64,000 nt of DNA from CBDDKZ01 sp965230415. Its GTDB lineage: Bacteria; Bacteroidota; Bacteroidia; Cytophagales; JAAEPT01. How positions within the stretch are numbered: the first letter of the stretch is position 1; each line of letters begins with the position of its first letter. The notes beneath the pieces are model-generated. The model was given only the letters and a program-made list of their open reading frames with translations. It was not told the origin of the DNA and ran no database searches. Positions 16,368 to 26,104 of this stretch are shown here, one piece after another. A program made the position numbers and the translations under genes. Location of the stretch: contig CBDDKZ010000005.1 in NCBI GenBank assembly GCA_965230415.1, forward strand, positions 3,038,001-3,102,000, written 5' to 3'.

Positions 16368-17252
16368 ATGAAAACCAGGCTAAGATCGATTAAAAAACAT
16401 ATAAAGGCCCAAAAAGTGAATATGGGTGGTATTATACTTGATCAGGCATTACCCGTCAGGGGAATTGATCAAATAGACCCGTTTTTGCTGGTTCATCATT
16501 GGTCAGATACTTTAAAAGGTGGCAAAAAACAACAGGATGTTGGAGTAGGGCCACACCCACACAGGGGCTTTGCTCCGGTTACTTTCATCTTTGAGGGAGG
16601 TGTGCATCACCGTGATTCTGAAGGACACAACAGTGTTATTCAAAAAGGGGGCACTCAGTGGATGAATAGTGGTAAGGGAATTGTACATAGCGAAAGGCCA
16701 ACCCATGAGTTGGCACAGAATGGCGGTGATTTTGAAATTATTCAATTTTGGGTCAATGCACCTTCTGAGAATAAAATGGACAAACCAAGTTACCAACCGC
16801 TTTCAGCCGAAGATACTCCCTGGATAGAAGCGGACAACGGCAAAGTCAGAATCGGATTAATAGCCGGAGAAATGAACGGCGTTAAGTCCAAAATAAGCAC
16901 GTATTCGCCTTTATTCATCACCCGGCTGGAGTTAGCATCTCAAGGACAAGTTACTGTTCCCGTTCCGGACAGATATAATGGCTTCATTTATGTGCTGGAC
17001 GGCGAATTGGAAGTGAATGAACAGGCCACCATTATGGATAAAAACCTGATTCAATTTGAAGATAACGGAATAGGGGATGTACATATCAAAGCCAAGAGGG
17101 ATACAAGGGCCATCCTTTTAAGTGGACAGCCAATAGGAGAAAAAGTAGCCACATACGGACCTTTTGTAATGAATACCCAGGAAGAAATAATGCAGGCTAT
17201 ACAAGATTACCAGTCTGGTGAAATGGGCGTTCTAGTTGAAAATTTCGATTAA
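16368..17252 (+). CDS. Pirin family protein
   Basis: A 294-residue two-domain cupin. The N-terminal domain has the pirin metal motif: PHPHRGFAPVTFIFEGGVHHRDS provides His residues for a non-haem iron, with WMNSGKGIVHSERP completing the site. Residues around 180-290 form the C-terminal pirin domain (GEMNGVKSK...). Characterised relatives include quercetin dioxygenases and redox-responsive regulators, so the exact role is open. A hairpin downstream (17258-17300) probably ends the transcript. Confidence 0.93.
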   Translation: MKTRLRSIKKHIKAQKVNMGGIILDQALPVRGIDQIDPFLLVHHWSDTLKGGKKQQDVGVGPHPHRGFAPVTFIFEGGVHHRDSEGHNSVIQKGGTQWMNSGKGIVHSERPTHELAQNGGDFEIIQFWVNAPSENKMDKPSYQPLSAEDTPWIEADNGKVRIGLIAGEMNGVKSKISTYSPLFITRLELASQGQVTVPVPDRYNGFIYVLDGELEVNEQATIMDKNLIQFEDNGIGDVHIKAKRDTRAILLSGQPIGEKVATYGPFVMNTQEEIMQAIQDYQSGEMGVLVENFD

Positions 17253-17257
17253 ACTCA

Positions 17258-17300
17258 AAGTCTGGTTCTGATGATTACTCATTTTATCAGGACCAGATTT
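17258..17300 (+). terminator. Hairpin after the pirin gene
   Basis: TCTGGTTCTGAT (17261-17272) pairs with ATCAGGACCAGA (17286-17297) with one G-U pair, and flanking A/T bases extend the stem. The T-run after it is short, so efficiency is uncertain. Confidence 0.6.
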
Positions 17301-17345
17301 GTTATGCATGAAACATATAGTTTGCGATAAATCCTTTCACCTATT

Positions 17346-17966
17346 ATGAAAAGAAGAAATTTTATCAAAAATGCCGGGATTGCGACAATAGGTCTTAGCA
17401 TTGTCCCTTTGGAAGTATTTTCTGCAGATTCCCGGGTGCAAATGACTGATTTTGAACTAATGGAAACTCAAAACCATGTGAGACATGGAAGCTTTAATCA
17501 GCAGGAAGGAGGAGGGGTACAGCGTTTGGAGCAAGGGCCAAAATGGTTCAAAGGGCTTGAAATACATCGTTTTTTTGACAATGGCTATGCGGAGACTTCA
17601 AAAGACCTTCTTAATATTTCGCTTTTATTGAACGCTCAATCCCCGGAACTTTACCAGGTTAGTTGCTTACAAGATCAACTATTGATAACGTCTGACGATA
17701 AACAGGAGTTAGTTAGCTTTGCAAAAAGTGGCGTGAAAAGAATAAACAAATCTGTTTCGATCATTCAATTACAACATGCCGAACAGATGGATTTTAGTAG
17801 ATTTTTAAAGCAAGAAGGGATTTTCTTATTATTGCGCGGTGAGGCTCACATAAATGATTATGAATTGAATATCCATCGTGCGGCCTGGCAAAAAGGAGAT
17901 GGCAGCCTGCGAATCAGAAGCCTAAAGACTCCGCTTATTTGTTTATACCTGTCTTCCGGTTTTTAA
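17346..17966 (+). CDS. Tat-exported protein of unknown function, cupin-like
   Basis: A 206-residue protein with a twin-arginine signal: KRRNFIKNAGIATIGLSIVP, so it is predicted to be exported folded. The mature part contains beta-strand patterns with a pirin-like theme (WFKGLEIHRFFDNGYAE, GIFLLLRGEAHINDYEL) that could be a cupin barrel related to the C-terminal pirin domain. It follows the pirin gene by 93 bases across a hairpin. It converges with sprA, whose stop is 27 bases away. Function not recognised. Confidence 0.7.
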   Translation: MKRRNFIKNAGIATIGLSIVPLEVFSADSRVQMTDFELMETQNHVRHGSFNQQEGGGVQRLEQGPKWFKGLEIHRFFDNGYAETSKDLLNISLLLNAQSPELYQVSCLQDQLLITSDDKQELVSFAKSGVKRINKSVSIIQLQHAEQMDFSRFLKQEGIFLLLRGEAHINDYELNIHRAAWQKGDGSLRIRSLKTPLICLYLSSGF

Positions 17967-17992
17967 ATTAATACCTTGGAAAGGATTTTAAT

Positions 17993-20900
17993 TTAAGTGA
18001 GGCTGAATCGCAACTTAACTCCAAAAGCGGTTGTTGCACGTCTGAAAGAACTGGTGACATAAGGGTCGTTAATACTCCTTTCAAAATATAGCTGGATATT
18101 TAGTCGCTTGCTATATTCATAAGTGATATTTGGCCTTATCTGTATATTCAAATTTCCTGCCGTTACTTCGTTCAGGGCATTGTTAGTTTCAGTCTCTAAA
18201 GTTCTTTGGATAGTTTTAGCATCTCTAATGGTGAAATCAGCCTTAAACGTAATGTTATTTGGAAGTTCTATCGCAACACCTCTTGGTTTAATAAAAGGTA
18301 TAACGAATTTTTTCTTGGTGTAACCGAAGCCAAATACAAAGTCGTTGTTTTTCACTTCGGTTATTTGAGCATTATTTAAGTTAAGTGTGACGAGTCTGGA
18401 TTTTTTGAACTCCACACGTATGTTAATTTTACTTTTTGTTCGAACGTTTATACCTATCAAAGGTGAAAATCTTTCCTGGATGCTCACTTCATTGATAACA
18501 AAGATCGGAATAAACTCACCTTCATCATTTGTGGCAAGGTTTTCGTCAGACCGTGTATTTATATTCATTGAAGGGCTAAAGTTTTCATATTCCAGTGAGC
18601 TGGTATAGCTTGTAATCCCATAGCTTGAAGAATAAGCGTGATTAATGTTGATAGAAGAGAATTTCTTTTTGAGTTTTGGCAATCGGGAAAGCCCGGCATA
18701 ATCTACTCGCCAGTTGGGTAATGGAATGTTTGGCGCTTTTTTCGATAATTCGGTGCTTATGTCTCCGGATGAACTGATTTCAATTCCGGAATAAGCAGCG
18801 ATGAACGCAGGAATGAGTACATCCTGGCTATTAATTCCATAGATTCCGTTTTGTCCTCTTCGTGCTGCTTCACTGTTGAGAAATTCCTGGAAAGCAAACC
18901 TATTGCTGCTGAAGTTCTCAAAAAGTGGACTCACATTATTCCTTCCATCATTAATAAATGCTGTTCTGGCGGTAATATATGACATTTCCAGCCCTCCTGA
19001 TATTACCGGATTAAATACTGCATACCCTGACTCGGTGGAGTCACTGGCTCTAAATATTTCTGAGTAATTCTGACTTTTCTTGTATTTTAAATCTACCTGT
19101 ATCCGGAAGTTCTTAAATGGCTCTAAGGTACCTTTTAGGTTGAGGTTTTCAGCTCTAACCTGCAAGATAGGATCGTTGATAAACTGACTTTGCGATACCC
19201 AGCCATTTTTTACGGCTTCGGCTTTATAGCTGGCGATACTTTGATCCCCAAGTGTAAACAATAAACCTGGTGCTCCCTGATTACTTCCAGCCATACCCAG
19301 GAATTCGGGTTCGGGTAGGAATCCGGGGACTGTTAGATTGTTATTAATGGAATACTTACCGTTAACATTGCGCACTAGCATTAAGGCTCTTAAAGTATGT
19401 TTTACGGCTTTAAATTCACGTTCCTTTTTCTCTTCCTCTTCCTTCTCCTTGTCTTCATCACTTTTCTCGCCATCTGCATCTTTCTTCTTTGGTTTAGGTT
19501 TGCTTTTTTTCCTTTTTCGGGAAGGTGAATTAATGGATTTCAGGAACTTAGATTTATTATAGAGCTTAACAAAGTTTAGTTTACCGTTAAAAGAAATATT
19601 GTTATTGTTAGATATGAGATGACCAAAAGGTTTTCCTTCCGAATCGACTAAATTAAAAGCGGAGGCTGTCCAGTTGTAGCCTGCTTTGTAATTGATGTCA
19701 GCATTAATCCAGTTTATGAGAGGAATTTTGCTGAGCGGAAGTTTGTAGGAGGCCGTAACATTTTGTTGATAGCCTTTCATTCTTCCTCCGGACAGCAGAT
19801 TTTCTCTGATTGAATCTTTATATTCTTCTCTACTGCTTACATATCCCTGGTAAAAGGAGTTGTTTACTCTTTCCGGGTCTCCGTATTTATCACCAAATGG
19901 TTCATCAATAAGCGAGTTTGCTGTTGCTGTAAAGCCTAGGTTGATACTTTTTGTTATTCCCCATCTTACCGAGTAGTTCCGGTCAAAAGTAAAAGATTTT
20001 TCATAGTACGAGGTGAACCCCGTAGTAGAAAACTCGTCCCGGTATTTCGATTGGATGTAGTTTCTGTTGATATTACCCTTAACGCTGAAGCTGCTGGGTA
20101 CCGGATTGAAATTAAAGTCTTTGATTAGTTTTAAATATTTAGCCTTAAGCAATTTTGATTTCTTAAATGGGGTAATCGATTTACTTTTTGTGGTATAAGC
20201 GTAATTGGCGGTACCCTGGTAGTTTTGTCTTAAATAGGAGTCCAGTGAATTACCATAACTGCCATTGTTACCGGCGCCATTTCGGGTTTCTTCCGAGTAG
20301 CCTGCAGATACGACAATATTGTGTGGATCGTAGAAGTGTTTTTTAGGGTCTTTCTTGACCTTTTCCAGTTGCACCCCGGTGAGGTTAATACTACGTACTG
20401 TTTTTGTATATACTGTTTGTTTTTTGAATTCTTCCCGCTCGGCACCTGGTTCCTGGAGGTCGATGGCGTCAGACATTAAAACGTCGGGATCAAAAGGATT
20501 GAATCGTGGAGAAATAATTTCTTTATCCAAGGATGCAAAAAGAGGTAGTTTGATGCCAATTACTTTATTCTTAGGTATGAATTTGTCTAGTGCAATATTT
20601 GTTTGCACACCATATCCTATGACATTCTCCCTGGACCGTTCGGCAATATTTGATTCAATATCACCGTAGCCGGCACCACTATAGTTCAGGTTGCCATTTA
20701 CTGTGCCTAAATCGGCCAACTGAGCGCGTAACCCACTTGTAGCGGCATAACCCGAAAACTTATCAAAACCGGTCACACGTAATTCGTTGAACCAAACACA
20801 GGCGCTTTTGCTCATGCCATCATCGCTTTCGCCTTTTTTCGCCGGGTTTTTAATACCTAATAACCAGGTGTTGAATTCTGCCCGGTTTGGTCTGCCTTTT

Positions 20901-23900
20901 ATATAAATGGTGTAATTACCATAAGTTGAGGAATACCGTTCTCCCAAAGCAATTCTATTTCGGTCGCGTTCTAACTTAAGGTCGCTGAGTACTTCTAATG
21001 GGATATCAATCTCATTTTCTTCACGCCAAACTACTTCTGGGTCATTACTGGACAGGTCTTCTGTAAACTGGAGTGGTACTTCTATTTCATAGTAGTTTTG
21101 ATTATCGTCTTTACCCAACCTGATAAATGCGGTCATATCGTTGTGGCTGGTCATGTCATCAGGCGATTCCGCGTGGATAAAGAGATTGAGGCGTTTATAG
21201 CTTATGAGGTCGCCATAGTTGGCCAGTTTCATTACCGCACGTCCTTCCCCGTCTTCCAGGTCATCGACACATACTTGTAAGGCCTGCTCATTGTTTTGCT
21301 TGTTATTGGTCGATGTTCTGTCTATATCTCTAATAACGCCGGGAGGAAGCACATACGGAGATTTTTGACCTTCAACGCCCGCACTGTTTTCTTCTATGCT
21401 CACTGTATTGAATACAAAGTTTTTGTAATCTTCTTCATCTAACTCCGAAGGGGCGTCATCTTTCAGGCTATTGAATGTATAGCGTTGCCACTGGCTTCCT
21501 ATTAGTTGAAGGTGGGCCATTCTCAAAACGATAGGGTGTTTAAACCCGGTCATATACATACGAAAGAATTTGATCGTTGTGAAATCGGAGATAGAGCCTA
21601 TTGGAGTACCTCCGTTGCGTACAGGTATTCGTACCTGGTACCATTCAACAGCCTCCTGGCCATCTCCTGTAGATCTTCCTGTTATTGTCCCAACAATGAA
21701 TGGGTTGTTTTCCGGGTTAAGCCCCCATCGATTGTTATCATCCAGTGAGGGTCTCAGGTCAAATTTGTATTCAAAATAATTATCGTTGGCAGTAACATTT
21801 TTATCATTATTCAAATCTTCGTTATCAGGAGTATTATAATTCGATTCGGTAATAGAATTGCCACTAACCGGTGAATTATTTTCTGTATTATTGAAACGCT
21901 TATAGCGCGTTAAAATACCTATTTCATCTTCACCAAATGAATTGTAATAGGTAAAGTTATCAGAAGAAGGGTCATCGAGGAATGAGTTGATATTTTTTTG
22001 CTCAGCTCTTTCGAGGTAAGGTTGAAACCACTCGTCACTTCTTTCGGCGTTGTCGTCAATGCCATCATATCCCACATCCTGGATTGCTCTGTTATCTGCC
22101 GATTCATCAAAAGCATTGGTAATAAAACTTTCGGTGGTAACCTGACCCCAGGTTGTTCTTTTGACATTTTCCCCAAGGCCATTTTCAAAACCATGTTCGC
22201 CATCTCTAATTACATCTTCAGAAACATCCCCTAAGTTGAAGTAAAGCGAACCACCCATTTCTGGGATTGTAAAATCCTTATCGGTTTCATCTGGTAATAC
22301 TTCAACTAGATGCGGGGAGGCACCGATGCCGCTTTCATCGGAGTGGAAGGGGTTCATTACCCAAAATTCAATGTATTCTATGTTTGCTTTGGTGAAATCT
22401 GTCTCAAAGGTAATGGGTCTTGTTATTGCTGCCCAGTTATTTTCCGGGTTAATAAAGTGACCGGTATTATCTTCTACCTCACTCTCGTTCATGTTATAAT
22501 TGTAGGGGCCTCTTTCTTCGGGGTAGTAGGCCATATCAAATAAAGAAAGCTGGGTGTTAATCGGTTGTGCATTTTGGAATGGCGGAAAAATTTCCTGAGG
22601 CTGCACCGTGCGCACGTAATGGTTGATGGCTTCGTCATTCTCTCCGCTTTCATTCGACGGAAGGTTAAACCCGTCTGACCCTAGTTGGGGGTTATAAAAT
22701 GTATTATCTACTACATACCATGATAATAAAGCGCGATGGAAATTGTATTGTAGTGAGTCTGAAAACTCGTCGCGCGTTGCCAGTCCTCGCGGTGTACTAC
22801 CCAATCTCCAGTTTTGCGGACTGCGTGAAAAGTCGTATGGAGTTTCTGCGCCCTCAAAATCATCGAGGTAGGCAGTACCCTCGTCACCAAGGAACCGTGA
22901 GTTACCTGGAAGCAGGGCTGCTACTTCTGCATTAAATTGTACGGTTGACTTGGCCTTAGTTTGAATAACAGGGAGAAAATCTACCATTTTAGTGAGAAGG
23001 CGGGATTCATCTTTATAGTTGATGTCGAAACCTATTTGTGTGTTTTTAGTGGGCTCGTCGCCAATATTTATCCGGGTAATTTGTGGCTGTTCGTTCATGT
23101 AGAGGAGTGTACCTCCAAGATTGAAATCTTCTCCCACCTTGTAGTCCAAACGTGTACCCATGAGCGATTTTGGCCTCGATTGGAAGATGTCCCCTTTTTC
23201 GTACCTGATCACAATATCCTTCCCGGATGCAAGGGCTCCGGTATTGGTGATTTTTACACGACCAAGGCTATAATCTACGGTAAAGTCTGATCCTTCCCGC
23301 AGTGGAATGTTTCCTGCTTTTATTTGCACAGAGTTCTCAGCTATATTAATTCCGGGCAACATAATATCCTGGGTAGAAGCAGACTGATAGGAACCTTTGA
23401 TAACGTATTTGTCTTTGGCGGTAACATATTGTGCGTTACGTTGCGTTTCAGAATACAAGGCATCATATATATATAGCGATTCCAGCAAGTTGACCTGATC
23501 GGGTGCGATTTCTTCGAATGTGTTTCTCAAATCACTGCCAAATGGCTCCGGGCTTGGGAAGATGATATATCCGCGTTGCAGATTGATAGTCGCATCCGGT
23601 AAGAAGTCAAAATTTCCATCAGGTGCTCTGTCACCGTTTCGGTTGAAATTATCAAGTCCCAGGTGACTCACAATAGGTATATTCTTTATGAGGTTTCCAC
23701 CTTCCTGAAAATTAGGGTTGTCCTGCCCGGAATAATCGTCTCGATAAATTACCCGCATTTGAAAGCCCTCGCGTTGCAGGTTTCCGGAATTAATGGCATA
23801 GATATTTTTCATCATCAGGTCCCATGTAGGCACGGTAACCGGAACGGAAGATCCGAAAGGTGTGATTTTAGGTTGAAGGCTCAAAGGTTTTAGCAATTTC

Positions 23901-25501
23901 AGATGCAATACCTCTTCGTCGGTAAAACTGGCATAATCTTCACTTAATTCACCAACCTTAAAGTTCTGACCGTTATAAGTGTATTCGAAGGCTACAGCCA
24001 GCCCTTCATTATTTTGAATGCGAGATGTTAGTGATATATATCCAAGATCGGGGTGGAAACTAAAGTCTTTCCCTTGTTCAAGTTGACGTGCGTTTTTATT
24101 GAGTTCGAAATCTAACCCCGATTCCAGTCCTATACTTTCAAGCGCGCTTTTAACCTGATCTGCGTCACGAAAACGATCAGGTTCTGCATTGAGGCGCTCC
24201 CACAGCGAGTTTGCTTCATTATTTGGTAACGGCCCTACAATATTTGTATTTAGGTGATTAGTGATTTGATCCTGTTCTATCAGGCCGAGTTTAAAGATAT
24301 GTTCTTCCGCTCCTTCACCCAGATCCATTAGACCTACAATGTTACGTAGGCCTTCGGTCGTGGAATTGGTATTTGTTATGTAAACTTCCACACGAGTGAT
24401 ACGAATTCCATTATTAGGTCTGTCGGGACGTGTGTTGAAGGCCTCGGCAAAGTTGTCTCGAAAAAACTGACTTAAAAAGAAGTGCCTGTTATAGTCGTAC
24501 TCGCTACTTTTTTTCTCAAATTCTCTGTTTTGAGCACCTCCCCGTATGACCATAGTCTCTGTCGTACCTCTTTGACTGGCAACAACCGCCCGAACGCTTA
24601 AGCGGCCAAATTGCAGGTGGGTTTTGACACCGAAAAGGTTCTGAGCACCTGATATTAACTGACTGTTTTCTACCGGGAAGCTAATGTTACCAACCTGGAT
24701 ATCTTTGATAATGTCTTCCTCTTTACCTAAGAAGCTTACTTTAATATTATTGTCAAAGTCGAAGGCAGCCTTAGTATCCCAATTCGCTGTGATACTTACG
24801 CGGTCGCCAATATTTCCCAATAGGTTAAGGGATATTTGCTGGTCAAATTCAAAACCTCCTGTACGTCGGAACCGTTCCTGTATTGCGGGATTGTCTATAT
24901 ATTGCCATTTACCTCCAAATTCGAGAGTGACGTTACCTGAAGGGCGAATTTCTACGAGAGGTTCTTGATTTTTGCCTTTTACAGAATAGACCAATTCTGT
25001 TTCCTCGGCTTCTGAATTGTCTTCATGGGCAGTGGCTTTATCCCAATATTCACGCATTTGTTTCTTACGTTGGTATTCAGCAAATTCCTGAAAATTCATT
25101 TCGGAAGTAGGCTTATATTGCAGAGAATCACCAACAGTAGAAGAAACTTTGTATTTATCTAAGGTCCGGCTAATTTCAACATCTTCCTTGATGTTGTCGG
25201 GTTTTGCAGCCTGATTCCATGAGTTGCTAGAACCCGGATCAGCAATACTGTTTTCATAGGATTGCCCCATTCCTTTAACTTCATCTGAATCTTCCTGCTC
25301 GTTTTTAGGATCTGTTTTTGTTTCCTGTTTGCTGGTATCTGCGGGCATCGTAATGGTTGAAGCCGGGCTAAGGGCAGGAGCATCTGTATTTAAGGTGTCA
25401 GGTGTTTGAGCTAATGTGCTAAGCAAGCATGTGATTAACAATGCAAAACTTAAAGTACTTTTAGCTACAATATTTGAAATATAAAATTTTAAACTACTCA
25501 A
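17993..25501 (-). CDS. sprA: SprA, outer-membrane translocon of the type IX secretion system
   Basis: A 2502-residue outer-membrane beta-barrel protein, the export channel of T9SS in gliding Bacteroidota. A signal peptide lies at residues 10-31, followed by a long series of beta-strands rich in Asn, Gly and Tyr. Recognisable conserved blocks include FGGKWQYIDNPAIQERFRRT, FLGDEGTAYLDDFEGAETPY and a C-terminal strand ending in LRFSLT, with terminal Leu-Thr rather than Phe. The length agrees with the family (about 2300-2500 residues). A highly charged Lys/Glu segment near residues 1985-2030 interrupts the barrel sequence. The gene is third in maeB-ruvA-sprA, starting 6 bases after ruvA. Confidence 0.97.
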   Translation of the reverse strand: MSSLKFYISNIVAKSTLSFALLITCLLSTLAQTPDTLNTDAPALSPASTITMPADTSKQETKTDPKNEQEDSDEVKGMGQSYENSIADPGSSNSWNQAAKPDNIKEDVEISRTLDKYKVSSTVGDSLQYKPTSEMNFQEFAEYQRKKQMREYWDKATAHEDNSEAEETELVYSVKGKNQEPLVEIRPSGNVTLEFGGKWQYIDNPAIQERFRRTGGFEFDQQISLNLLGNIGDRVSITANWDTKAAFDFDNNIKVSFLGKEEDIIKDIQVGNISFPVENSQLISGAQNLFGVKTHLQFGRLSVRAVVASQRGTTETMVIRGGAQNREFEKKSSEYDYNRHFFLSQFFRDNFAEAFNTRPDRPNNGIRITRVEVYITNTNSTTEGLRNIVGLMDLGEGAEEHIFKLGLIEQDQITNHLNTNIVGPLPNNEANSLWERLNAEPDRFRDADQVKSALESIGLESGLDFELNKNARQLEQGKDFSFHPDLGYISLTSRIQNNEGLAVAFEYTYNGQNFKVGELSEDYASFTDEEVLHLKLLKPLSLQPKITPFGSSVPVTVPTWDLMMKNIYAINSGNLQREGFQMRVIYRDDYSGQDNPNFQEGGNLIKNIPIVSHLGLDNFNRNGDRAPDGNFDFLPDATINLQRGYIIFPSPEPFGSDLRNTFEEIAPDQVNLLESLYIYDALYSETQRNAQYVTAKDKYVIKGSYQSASTQDIMLPGINIAENSVQIKAGNIPLREGSDFTVDYSLGRVKITNTGALASGKDIVIRYEKGDIFQSRPKSLMGTRLDYKVGEDFNLGGTLLYMNEQPQITRINIGDEPTKNTQIGFDINYKDESRLLTKMVDFLPVIQTKAKSTVQFNAEVAALLPGNSRFLGDEGTAYLDDFEGAETPYDFSRSPQNWRLGSTPRGLATRDEFSDSLQYNFHRALLSWYVVDNTFYNPQLGSDGFNLPSNESGENDEAINHYVRTVQPQEIFPPFQNAQPINTQLSLFDMAYYPEERGPYNYNMNESEVEDNTGHFINPENNWAAITRPITFETDFTKANIEYIEFWVMNPFHSDESGIGASPHLVEVLPDETDKDFTIPEMGGSLYFNLGDVSEDVIRDGEHGFENGLGENVKRTTWGQVTTESFITNAFDESADNRAIQDVGYDGIDDNAERSDEWFQPYLERAEQKNINSFLDDPSSDNFTYYNSFGEDEIGILTRYKRFNNTENNSPVSGNSITESNYNTPDNEDLNNDKNVTANDNYFEYKFDLRPSLDDNNRWGLNPENNPFIVGTITGRSTGDGQEAVEWYQVRIPVRNGGTPIGSISDFTTIKFFRMYMTGFKHPIVLRMAHLQLIGSQWQRYTFNSLKDDAPSELDEEDYKNFVFNTVSIEENSAGVEGQKSPYVLPPGVIRDIDRTSTNNKQNNEQALQVCVDDLEDGEGRAVMKLANYGDLISYKRLNLFIHAESPDDMTSHNDMTAFIRLGKDDNQNYYEIEVPLQFTEDLSSNDPEVVWREENEIDIPLEVLSDLKLERDRNRIALGERYSSTYGNYTIYIKGRPNRAEFNTWLLGIKNPAKKGESDDGMSKSACVWFNELRVTGFDKFSGYAATSGLRAQLADLGTVNGNLNYSGAGYGDIESNIAERSRENVIGYGVQTNIALDKFIPKNKVIGIKLPLFASLDKEIISPRFNPFDPDVLMSDAIDLQEPGAEREEFKKQTVYTKTVRSINLTGVQLEKVKKDPKKHFYDPHNIVVSAGYSEETRNGAGNNGSYGNSLDSYLRQNYQGTANYAYTTKSKSITPFKKSKLLKAKYLKLIKDFNFNPVPSSFSVKGNINRNYIQSKYRDEFSTTGFTSYYEKSFTFDRNYSVRWGITKSINLGFTATANSLIDEPFGDKYGDPERVNNSFYQGYVSSREEYKDSIRENLLSGGRMKGYQQNVTASYKLPLSKIPLINWINADINYKAGYNWTASAFNLVDSEGKPFGHLISNNNNISFNGKLNFVKLYNKSKFLKSINSPSRKRKKSKPKPKKKDADGEKSDEDKEKEEEEKKEREFKAVKHTLRALMLVRNVNGKYSINNNLTVPGFLPEPEFLGMAGSNQGAPGLLFTLGDQSIASYKAEAVKNGWVSQSQFINDPILQVRAENLNLKGTLEPFKNFRIQVDLKYKKSQNYSEIFRASDSTESGYAVFNPVISGGLEMSYITARTAFINDGRNNVSPLFENFSSNRFAFQEFLNSEAARRGQNGIYGINSQDVLIPAFIAAYSGIEISSSGDISTELSKKAPNIPLPNWRVDYAGLSRLPKLKKKFSSININHAYSSSYGITSYTSSLEYENFSPSMNINTRSDENLATNDEGEFIPIFVINEVSIQERFSPLIGINVRTKSKINIRVEFKKSRLVTLNLNNAQITEVKNNDFVFGFGYTKKKFVIPFIKPRGVAIELPNNITFKADFTIRDAKTIQRTLETETNNALNEVTAGNLNIQIRPNITYEYSKRLNIQLYFERSINDPYVTSSFRRATTAFGVKLRFSLT

Positions 25502-25507
25502 TGCTAC

Positions 25508-26104
25508 TTAAGCACTTTTAAGTGCCAATTTTATCAGGTCCTCCAATCCAATCTCAGGCCCTTCTTTACGAATGATTCTATCGATACTCTTTTCGGCAGC
25601 AGCCTTATTGATGCCTAGAGTTGTCAAAGCTGTTAACGCCTCATCTCGCATACTATTGTGCGAAATATGATCATTTAATTGTAAATCATTACCAGAAAGA
25701 TTTTCTTTCTTTAACTTATCTTTTAGTTCAAGCACTATTCTTTGAGCGCTCTTAGCTCCAATTCCCTTTACCTGCTGAATTGTTTTTACATCTTCGGCAA
25801 CTATAGCTTGCTGAAGTTCGGCAGGTGCCAGGGTAGAAAGTACCGTTAACGCCGTGGAAGGACCGACACCGTTAATAGAAATTAAGTGTCTAAAAGTGTT
25901 TTTTTCACTTTCTGTACTAAATCCATACAAGGTATGAGCATCTTCCTTAATGTGTAAGTGCGTAAACAACTTACACTGTTCCTCGTTTTTTAATTGCGAG
26001 AAAGTGTGCAAAGATATATTAATTTGATAACCTATGCCAGCGGCTTCAATAATTACGTAAGCCGCTTCCTTGTGGGCTAGTTTACCACTGATAAAAGCAA
26101 TCAT
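25508..26104 (-). CDS. ruvA: Holliday junction DNA helicase subunit RuvA
   Basis: A 198-residue protein with an N-terminal OB fold (MIAFISGKLAHKEAAYVIIE), two helix-hairpin-helix motifs (INGVGPSTALTVLS and VKGIGAKSAQRIVLELK) that grip the junction, and a C-terminal domain (about 148-198) that contacts RuvB. It works with RuvB, encoded at 7.2-8.3 kb. Its start overlaps the stop of maeB by 4 bases, so translation is coupled. sprA follows 6 bases downstream. Confidence 0.97.
   Translation of the reverse strand: MIAFISGKLAHKEAAYVIIEAAGIGYQINISLHTFSQLKNEEQCKLFTHLHIKEDAHTLYGFSTESEKNTFRHLISINGVGPSTALTVLSTLAPAELQQAIVAEDVKTIQQVKGIGAKSAQRIVLELKDKLKKENLSGNDLQLNDHISHNSMRDEALTALTTLGINKAAAEKSIDRIIRKEGPEIGLEDLIKLALKSA

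Noticed and set aside
17993..25501. Many plus-strand frames of 60-110 residues inside sprA
   Set aside because: All are opposite the clear SprA frame; some are Ser/Phe-rich because they mirror its charged Lys/Glu insert.
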